Shown here one piece after another: positions 58,146 to 64,000 of a stretch of DNA of 64,000 nt. The position numbers were made by a program, and so were the translations under genes. Below the pieces are notes generated by a model. It made no database searches. It had not been told where the DNA came from and saw only the letters and a list, made by a program, of their open reading frames with translations. Position 1 is the first letter of the stretch, and the number at the start of each line of letters is the position of its first letter. Source of the DNA: Bacteriovorax sp. GTDB lineage: Bacteria; Bdellovibrionota; Bacteriovoracia; Bacteriovoracales; Bacteriovoracaceae. The stretch covers positions 51,361 to 115,360 of the forward strand of contig JACMNL010000004.1 in assembly GCA_014378525.1 (NCBI GenBank). The letters are read 5' to 3'.

Positions 58146-58658
58146 ATGGTGGACATGAATGATTTAATAAATTTAAAAAAAGAACTCGACGAGAAGATCC
58201 ACCATTTATTCAAGGATAACCAGGCATACCTGGATTATATCCTTCAGACTAAACAGAATTTTCTCTACCGCTACCTGGAAACATCTACAGATAAAAATCT
58301 AAAAATTGAAAGTGTAGATGAAAAAACATTAGTGGCCACAAGTTTCGAAAGTAATATGGGTGATGCATTTAAAATTGCAGACACAGATATAAAAAATGGA
58401 ATCAAGCAACTGGCGAAGAGTGTACCAAGAGAACAAAATCCACGTGTACAGTATTCTCTAAAAACCATTCTTGATGATTTCAGAGGCGACAACGGAAAAA
58501 TTATCCTAGAGGCCATGGTGAACTGGAACTTTCCTGAATTTACAAATGCTAAGGGACTCAATAAAAAGAAACAGGTTGTATTTGAATATCATGACCCTAA
58601 TGTATTCAGAAAACAACTGGCCTTAAAATATGAAGAGGTTTGCGAACTCTTCACTTAA
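58146..58658 (+). CDS. Hypothetical protein
   Basis: The 170-residue protein has no recognised family. It is helical and polar, with the block SDNGKIILEAMVNWNFPEF-like GDNGKIILEAMVNWNFPEFT. The start may be ATG 58146 or ATG 58155; neither has a clear ribosome binding site. The next gene begins 13 bases after the stop. Confidence 0.6.
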   Translation: MVDMNDLINLKKELDEKIHHLFKDNQAYLDYILQTKQNFLYRYLETSTDKNLKIESVDEKTLVATSFESNMGDAFKIADTDIKNGIKQLAKSVPREQNPRVQYSLKTILDDFRGDNGKIILEAMVNWNFPEFTNAKGLNKKKQVVFEYHDPNVFRKQLALKYEEVCELFT

Positions 58659-58671
58659 CAAGAGAGAACGC

Positions 58672-59523
58672 ATGAAGATTTTAACTCCTGCAATGAAAAA
58701 GCATTTTAATAAATTTGCTGATGGTATTGATAGACACGAAATTTTTACTCTCGCAGGATCTCTCGCCTATACAACCGCACTTGCTCTCGCCCCCTTCGTA
58801 CTTATTCTACTTTCTCTTTCATCTTTATTAAGCAGAGACCTTCAGGATCAAATCTGGCTTCAACTCACTACGGCTGTCGGTGAAAAGGCCGGAGACACTG
58901 TTCTTGCGATTATCGATAACACAAAAAAAAGTACTGCTTCTGGCACTTCCGGATTTATCGGATTTGTCATCCTGGTTATTTCGGCCTCTGCTATATTCGC
59001 TCAATTGAGAGTCGCACTCGATAAAATCAATGAACACAAAGTAGAAAAAAACAGATCAGGTTTTATGCTTTTTATTAAAGACCGTTTCCTTTCAATGGGA
59101 CTGGTATTTGGATTTGCATTTTTATCAATTGTATCGCTTTTGGTTTCTACATTGATGTCAGTGTTTCTTGAAGGTGGTGAAGGATTTTCATGGTCAATTT
59201 TATCCATGACAATCAACCTTGCTCTCTTCTCAGTATTATTCACCCTGATTTACAGAGTGATTCCTTCTGATGATCTTGAATGGAAGAAGTGTCGTGTTGC
59301 AGGTTTTGTAAGTGCAGTTTTCTATTTAATAGGTAAAAATTTTATAACTCTTTATCTTGCACATGCTGGTCTTGAGTCTGCTTATGGAGCAGCGGGATCT
59401 CTTGTGGCATTTCTTGCGTGGGTTTATTACACTTCACTGACCATGCTGGTGAGTTATGAGTTTACAAAAGATATCGTCTTTAATGATTCGGAAGAAAAAG
59501 TTATTACTCCTGAATTTTCTTGA
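58672..59523 (+). CDS. YihY family inner-membrane protein
   Basis: The 283-residue protein has six predicted helices and the YihY (UPF0761) pattern: SLAYTTALALAPFVLILLSL, then the VLFTLIYRVIPSDDLEWKKC block and AYGAAGSLVAFLAWVYYTS. The former name RNase BN is known to be wrong for this family. ATG 58672 was chosen over 58630. The gene ends overlapping a convergent thioesterase gene by 20 bases. Confidence 0.87.
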   Translation: MKILTPAMKKHFNKFADGIDRHEIFTLAGSLAYTTALALAPFVLILLSLSSLLSRDLQDQIWLQLTTAVGEKAGDTVLAIIDNTKKSTASGTSGFIGFVILVISASAIFAQLRVALDKINEHKVEKNRSGFMLFIKDRFLSMGLVFGFAFLSIVSLLVSTLMSVFLEGGEGFSWSILSMTINLALFSVLFTLIYRVIPSDDLEWKKCRVAGFVSAVFYLIGKNFITLYLAHAGLESAYGAAGSLVAFLAWVYYTSLTMLVSYEFTKDIVFNDSEEKVITPEFS

Positions 59524-59959
59524 GAATGAAAGTGGCCCTGTATTCACACAAATGTTGTGAACGTTCCTGTGTATAGACAAAGGCACTCAGGCTGATTTTA
59601 CCAAACCCGTTTTTTTGAATTTTTTCTTTTAGCAGAATCCAGTCTTCAGGGAGAAGATTTGCTTCAACAAAAAAATCTTTTTCCACCGGTTTAATATAGC
59701 GGATACTTCCCTCACCTATCATGAGTTCAAATTCAGAGAGGTCATCTTCTCTTTGAAGCGCAAACATCAATCCATAACAGGCAGAAGTGCAGGCCGAATA
59801 AAGACTTCCACCAAAAGCTGTTCCTTTATGATTGTGATTAGGTTCAAGCGGAACAATTATAGTACACGAATCGTGACTAAAATTTGAGAATTCCACTCCC
59901 ATAGATTTAACTATCGGGATTTCTTTTTCTATAATTTTCTGGATGATTTCTTTGTTCAT
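59504..59959 (-). CDS. Hotdog-fold thioesterase (YiiD C-terminal type)
   Basis: The 151-residue protein resembles the putative thioesterase domain of YiiD: MGVEFSNFSHDSCTIIVPLE, then NHNHKGTAFGGSLYSACTSA with the conserved GTAFGG, and GEGSIRYIKPVEKDF. It would hydrolyse acyl-CoA or acyl-ACP. The start is uncertain between ATG 59959 and GTG 59980. Confidence 0.82.
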   Translation of the reverse strand: MNKEIIQKIIEKEIPIVKSMGVEFSNFSHDSCTIIVPLEPNHNHKGTAFGGSLYSACTSACYGLMFALQREDDLSEFELMIGEGSIRYIKPVEKDFFVEANLLPEDWILLKEKIQKNGFGKISLSAFVYTQERSQHLCEYRATFILKKIQE

Positions 59960-60105
59960 ATTAAGATAAATTATCACCAATTTACTCTTCTAAGTATGTC
60001 TAAATTTTAGACAAATTGAGGTAAATTTTCTATGACATCCCTTTTTCGTCCATTTTATCCCCGAAAAAAAAGACTTTTTACACAGAGTTTCAATCACTTA
60101 ATTTT

Positions 60106-60121
60106 TGGCCTTCAAACTGCA
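60106..60121 (+). promoter_or_regulatory. Sigma-54 promoter
   Basis: TGGCCTTCAAACTGCA has the GG-GC spacing, 47 bases before ATG 60168. Confidence 0.65.
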
Positions 60122-60167
60122 ATTTAAAAAGCAGAATCTTCACCTTTTTAAATGGAAGTGAGCATTT

Positions 60168-60476
60168 ATGAAATCTTTTACCTCTGAAAAAACAGATGTA
60201 GTAAGCGTAATTTTAGAAGACTGCGACTTACTTGACACTTTTGCTGACGCTCTGGAAATTCCAAAACATCCGGTTGAAGAAGAATTTTCATTTGATAATA
60301 TTTCTGCAACTTCAATTGGTTTTTTACAAAAGAGTAAATGTTATATCTGGTCGCTATTGAAAAAAGTTTTAAAAGCTCTATCGATGAAAGCACAAATTCT
60401 TGCAGTACTTGCTGAGTACCATTCGAACCATGAAGAGAAGAAAGTACAGGCGATTTTAACCAAGGAGAAGGTATGA
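60168..60476 (+). CDS. Hypothetical protein
   Basis: The 102-residue protein has an acidic N-terminal half (VSVILEDCDLLDTFADALE) and a basic helical C-terminal half (YIWSLLKKVLKALSMKAQIL). No family was recognised. It overlaps the next gene by four bases (ATGA). A sigma-54 site lies upstream. Confidence 0.6.
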   Translation: MKSFTSEKTDVVSVILEDCDLLDTFADALEIPKHPVEEEFSFDNISATSIGFLQKSKCYIWSLLKKVLKALSMKAQILAVLAEYHSNHEEKKVQAILTKEKV

Positions 60477-60679
60477 TTTACAAAATAGAAAGAGATGAAG
60501 ACCGCGAGGAAGATGAAAAGCATCCAAACGATTATCCGATTCCGTCTAAATACCCCGACAGTGACCCGGCCCCCATGAAAGAACCCAATCGCGGACCATC
60601 ACCTAGAAAACCAGAAGACACTCCGGTTAAAGAACCAAATAAAAGTCCGCGAATCAGAGTTTTGAACTTGCAGTCATAG
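60473..60679 (+). CDS. Small Pro-rich disordered protein
   Basis: The 68-residue protein is Pro-, Lys- and Glu-rich with repeats of PVKEPN type (PAPMKEPNRGPSPRK, TPVKEPNKSP). It is probably disordered. It is the second gene of a two-gene operon under a sigma-54 site. Function unknown. Confidence 0.62.
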   Translation: MIYKIERDEDREEDEKHPNDYPIPSKYPDSDPAPMKEPNRGPSPRKPEDTPVKEPNKSPRIRVLNLQS

Positions 60680-60702
60680 CCTGATGCTCTTATCATGGGC
60701 GG

Positions 60703-61248
60703 ATGGCACTAAAGGCAACAATATTTAAAGTGAAACTCTCGCTGTCGAATCTTAATATTCATCATTACGATGATTATACGCTGACGATAGCAAGGCACCC
60801 GTCTGAAAATAATTTAAGAATGATGGCGAGAATTCTCGCATTTATTTTAAACGCTCAGGAAGATCCACAATTCACTAAAGGTCTTGCTAATGATGAAGAG
60901 CCGGATCTATGGAAGATCAATCACGATGGCTCTATTGATCACTGGATCGAGCTAGGACACCTGGATGAGAGAAGAATCAGGCAGTCATGTTCTAAAGCAA
61001 AAAAAGTTTCAATCTATACTTATCAGGGCAACCAGAGTCTGTCGTGGTTCAGCTCTATTGAAAATGGTCTGTCGCGTTTTAATAATCTCGACATCGTTCA
61101 TTTTTCTTTTCCCGATAATCAGACTTCAGCAGACGACTTCGCTGAACGCGGTATGAGTATCAGTTGCACAGTCGAAGATAGTGACATCTGGCTTGCGACT
61201 GAAGACGACCGCATCTGCATTCATTTTCAATTTCTTAAAAAATCTTAA
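60703..61248 (+). CDS. yaeQ: YaeQ family protein
   Basis: The 181-residue protein matches YaeQ along its length: MALKATIFKVKLSLSNLN, YTLTIARHPSENNLRMMARI, GLANDEEPDLWKINHDGSID and WIELGHLDERRIRQSC. The fold is PD-(D/E)XK nuclease-like. E. coli YaeQ was once proposed as a suppressor of RfaH loss; its true function is not clear. Confidence 0.93.
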   Translation: MALKATIFKVKLSLSNLNIHHYDDYTLTIARHPSENNLRMMARILAFILNAQEDPQFTKGLANDEEPDLWKINHDGSIDHWIELGHLDERRIRQSCSKAKKVSIYTYQGNQSLSWFSSIENGLSRFNNLDIVHFSFPDNQTSADDFAERGMSISCTVEDSDIWLATEDDRICIHFQFLKKS

Positions 61249-61297
61249 ATAAAACTTAATTGACGAATTCTTGCTTACATCGATAGTCTTTATTGAG

Positions 61298-62629
61298 ATG
61301 AGATTAATACTTTTATTTACCATTTTATTTTCGGCAAATCTGCAAGCGCGTATAAATCATGCGCCATCAAATTTTCAGACGAGTGATGGTAACGTCATAT
61401 TCGTGGATTTTAAAACCGGTGAATATGACATAACCTTTGACTCTAAAAATAAAACTGTAAATGTTGTTTCAAAAATTACTTTCTTGTCAGATGAAACTGG
61501 CGTTCCCGCTTTTGACCTGAAAGAAAATCCAACACAGATGATTTTAGATAATGAGGTTATCACCTCGAAAGTCATCAGCTCTCCTGATAAAGACACCTGG
61601 TTTAGAATAGCGCTCAAGACGATTCAGCCGGGAATTCATACCTTGATTATTACTGCTCCCATCAAGGAAGAAGTTTTATTCACCTCTGACGGCGTCTCAT
61701 CTGCTTTCTGGTTCAGCGACCTCGGAGACAGAGGCCTGCTTGAAACTTATCTGCCGGCGAACTTTGAATACGATCAGTATAAAATCACACTTAATCTTGA
61801 TTTTAAAAATATGTCGAAACAAAAGATATATACCAATGGAAAAATTTCTAAATTCGACAATAATAAATTTAAAGTTGAGTTCCCTGAAACTTATACTTCC
61901 TCTTCACTATATTTTCATACAGCACCGATAGACAGATACCCCGAAATACTTTTTAAATTCAGATCCATTGATGGACGCGATATTCCCGTCACAATTTATT
62001 CTGGCGTAAAAGGAACGAGTCTTGAAACTGCAAAAACAAAAACACTTTCAAGTCTGGAAGGACTTGAATCCAAGTACGGACCCTTTTTACATTCGAGTGT
62101 CACAATTTTTATCGCAGGCAACGGCGGCATGGAGTATTGTGGAGCAACGATGACAGATACATGGTCATTGAATCATGAACTCACTCATTCCTACTTTGCC
62201 CGTGGTGGATTCATGCCGGCGAATGGCAATGCTGGATGGATTGATGAAGCGATTACCACCTGGAGTGATGAAGGTTCAGGTATGCGCCCCGACATGAACG
62301 CACACTCAAACATGGCCGGCAATACTGAATACAGACGTTACACCCATTCTGACGCCTATAGTGCCGGGAAAGTTTTTATGTACTACTTAAATTTTAAATT
62401 CCAGTCCAGCGGCGGGCTCACCTCTTTTTTAAACCATCTTATTCAAACCAGTGCGTTTCAACCTATGACCACAGAAGAATTTGTACAAAAAATGTCTGCG
62501 TTTTATTCTGAAGATATGATGCCTTTTTTTAAGTCGCATGTTTATACCGACAAAGGTATCGTTTATGTGAATAGGACAAAACCTGTGCATATGAAGATGA
62601 CTCAGCAAGAAATGCGCCAGTATTTATAA
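61298..62629 (+). CDS. Secreted zinc metalloprotease-like protein
   Basis: The 443-residue protein has a signal peptide (LILLFTILFSANLQA) and an N-terminal beta domain. A zinc-peptidase motif HELTHSYFARGG follows, with the third ligand Glu in GWIDEAITTWSDEG, as in gluzincins (M1/M61 type). No pro-domain is obvious. Start ATG 61298 is preferred over TTG 61271. Extracellular or periplasmic proteolysis is inferred. Confidence 0.78.
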   Translation: MRLILLFTILFSANLQARINHAPSNFQTSDGNVIFVDFKTGEYDITFDSKNKTVNVVSKITFLSDETGVPAFDLKENPTQMILDNEVITSKVISSPDKDTWFRIALKTIQPGIHTLIITAPIKEEVLFTSDGVSSAFWFSDLGDRGLLETYLPANFEYDQYKITLNLDFKNMSKQKIYTNGKISKFDNNKFKVEFPETYTSSSLYFHTAPIDRYPEILFKFRSIDGRDIPVTIYSGVKGTSLETAKTKTLSSLEGLESKYGPFLHSSVTIFIAGNGGMEYCGATMTDTWSLNHELTHSYFARGGFMPANGNAGWIDEAITTWSDEGSGMRPDMNAHSNMAGNTEYRRYTHSDAYSAGKVFMYYLNFKFQSSGGLTSFLNHLIQTSAFQPMTTEEFVQKMSAFYSEDMMPFFKSHVYTDKGIVYVNRTKPVHMKMTQQEMRQYL

Positions 62630-62646
62630 TTCAGGATCACTAATTA

Positions 62647-62958
62647 ATGCCTAATTCTACAGAACATATTTCGAAACGATTAAAGAAGTTTCGAGAACTC
62701 CGCAATCTTTCCGTTAAAGAGGTGGCCAAACTAATTGGTGTTCCTGAATCTACCTATCGAGAATGGGAATATGGCCGCGCAATCCGCGGTGAACCTTATT
62801 TGAAACTGACGAAGGCCTTAGGCATTACACTTAATGATTTATTGGGAGAGAATAAAATTTCTTCAGATGCCTATGAAAGAGAATTTGATAAGATCATTGA
62901 AGAGGTCACAAAACTAAAGACTAAATTAAATACACTGAAAAACAAAAGGTACTCTTAA
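62647..62958 (+). CDS. XRE family transcription regulator
   Basis: The 103-residue protein has an N-terminal helix-turn-helix (LSVKEVAKLIGVPESTYREW, then YLKLTKALGITLNDLLG) and a C-terminal coiled coil (FDKIIEEVTKLKTKLNTL) that probably dimerises it. It starts 17 bases after the protease gene, so it may be cotranscribed and act locally. Confidence 0.85.
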   Translation: MPNSTEHISKRLKKFRELRNLSVKEVAKLIGVPESTYREWEYGRAIRGEPYLKLTKALGITLNDLLGENKISSDAYEREFDKIIEEVTKLKTKLNTLKNKRYS

Positions 62959-63071
62959 GTCCCACCACGAAACTTCGTTTTTATTAAACCGGAAGCGGTT
63001 TCACTGCAACCAAACTATTTTTACATACCGAAGGGAAGAGCAAGTCAGAAAACTTTTTCTAAGGAATTGTT

Positions 63072-64000
63072 ATGAAAAAATACAGTCTCAACACTAAACT
63101 CACTTTTGTACTTATTATTTTCATTGTCTCTGCATGTACGATTTCATTTCTTGGAATCTACCACATGAGCAAAATGAATGGATCCATAAATTCAATTACA
63201 GAGGTTGTTGTACCCAGAATGCAGAACTCATATAAGGTGCAGGGAGAATTCAGACAACTGGCCATCCGCCAGTCACTACTTATCATGGAAGATAACAAAG
63301 ACGAGATGGTTAAAATTCAGGAACAGATGAACGAAAGCCACGAAGCAATCAAAGGTTCTTTAAAAACAGCACTTGAGCAAGCCTCACCTGAAAGACTTCC
63401 GATCTGGCAAAAAATTAATTCTCATGTTGACCAATGGTGGGAAAAATCACTGGCCATTCAAAAAGCTGCCTTTGAAAACAACGATAAGCTGGCCAAGTCT
63501 ATTAATCATGAATCACGCTCGATTAGAAAAGAAGCTGATTTAAGTCTGAGTGAGATTGTAAGCGGAAATGAAAAGTTTTTAAAAGAAGAATCAATTGCAA
63601 TGTCAGATTCCTATACAAGCGCAAAACTTTTGATGATTATCATCAGTGTACTTTCTACTATCATCGCTACAGTTATCGGATTTTTTGTTCTTAAAGGAGC
63701 ATCAAAGGCCATTCAGGAAGTTATCACTTCATTAAACGAAGGATCTATTCAAGTGAGCTCAGCTGCCCACCAGATCGCAGCTTCATCAGAAGAACTTTCA
63801 CAGTCTTCTACAGAACAGGCCTCTGCACTGGAAGAAACTGCTGCTTCAATTGAAGAAATGAATTCGATGGTTGCAAAAAACTCTGACAACGCAAAATCGA
63901 CAGCGCAAATGTCTGGTAACTCTCATGATGCTGCTCTTGAAGGAAAGACTGTTGTTGAAAAAATGATTTCATCTATGAATATGATCAATCAAAGTAATAA
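63072..64000 (+). CDS. Methyl-accepting chemotaxis protein (3' end beyond window)
   Basis: The frame is open to the window edge (309 codons). The product has an N-terminal membrane helix (KLTFVLIIFIVSACTISFLG), a periplasmic four-helix-bundle-like sensor, a second helix (LLMIIISVLSTIIATVIGFF) and the start of the MCP coiled coil (SSTEQASALEETAASIEEM). It is a chemoreceptor of the 4HB_MCP type. The ATG at 63072 follows AAGGA. The signalling tip is outside the window. Confidence 0.9.
   Translation, partial: MKKYSLNTKLTFVLIIFIVSACTISFLGIYHMSKMNGSINSITEVVVPRMQNSYKVQGEFRQLAIRQSLLIMEDNKDEMVKIQEQMNESHEAIKGSLKTALEQASPERLPIWQKINSHVDQWWEKSLAIQKAAFENNDKLAKSINHESRSIRKEADLSLSEIVSGNEKFLKEESIAMSDSYTSAKLLMIIISVLSTIIATVIGFFVLKGASKAIQEVITSLNEGSIQVSSAAHQIAASSEELSQSSTEQASALEETAASIEEMNSMVAKNSDNAKSTAQMSGNSHDAALEGKTVVEKMISSMNMINQSN

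Noticed and set aside
1..64000. CRISPR arrays, rRNA, tRNA, IS elements, prophage genes
   Set aside because: None recognised on either strand; only short tandem or inverted repeats were found.

Overview
The window looks like chromosomal DNA of a low-GC Gram-negative bacterium, most likely of the Bdellovibrionota (Bacteriovorax/Peredibacter-like). This is inferred from gene content and style: many secreted or outer-membrane proteins of unknown family, an archaic chaperone-usher pilus, a ThrRS paralogue, RadD, RsgA and Nramp genes. No rRNA, tRNA, CRISPR array, IS element or prophage was seen.

Layout. 1-2.8 kb: DUF3820-recQ operon behind two palindromic operators, and a HigB/HigA-like toxin-antitoxin pair. 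3-5.5 kb: ClpB-type disaggregase with a sigma-32-like promoter. 5.5-13 kb: an AT-rich pilus locus (usher, two-domain tip-like subunit, chaperone, two single-domain pilins, a lipoprotein with two OmpA-like domains) next to an OmpR-type response regulator. 13-17 kb: a truncated AarF-like kinase, a methylase-like protein, guanine deaminase and an FMN reductase. 17-33 kb: many very small hydrophilic proteins, candidate small RNAs, aspA, 5'-nucleotidase, an EEP/cardiolipin synthase/thioredoxin operon, two SOUL heme-binding paralogues, YceI and cbpA-cbpM. 33-41 kb: an Hsp20 remnant, two ABC-2 exporters, an Nramp transporter and a hemerythrin. 41-52 kb: large secreted proteins, an editing-less ThrRS with a threonine-rich leader peptide, RsgA and RadD. 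53-61 kb: four small two-CBS-domain proteins, disordered or acidic small proteins, a NYN-domain protein, YihY, a hotdog thioesterase and YaeQ. 61-64 kb: a secreted metalloprotease, an XRE regulator and a chemotaxis receptor cut by the window edge.

The unifying signal is a sigma-54 regulon. About twenty sites match the -24/-12 consensus (GG, ten bases, GC), and most lie 23-57 bases before a start codon with a good ribosome binding site. They sit before the small disordered proteins, CBS proteins, SOUL proteins, YceI, hemerythrin, cbpA-cbpM, outer-membrane and membrane-lipid genes, and before at least three candidate non-coding RNAs. Six of them also have a pair of TGCCTCA-like heptamers, direct or inverted and 21-22 bp apart, 50-80 bp upstream: probable sites of one enhancer-binding protein that is not encoded here. 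I read this as a stress or stationary-type programme run by sigma-54, spread over some 45 kb. A second, independent system is a classical-looking transcription attenuator (17-residue leader with five consecutive Thr codons, then competing hairpins) in front of the truncated threonyl-tRNA synthetase.
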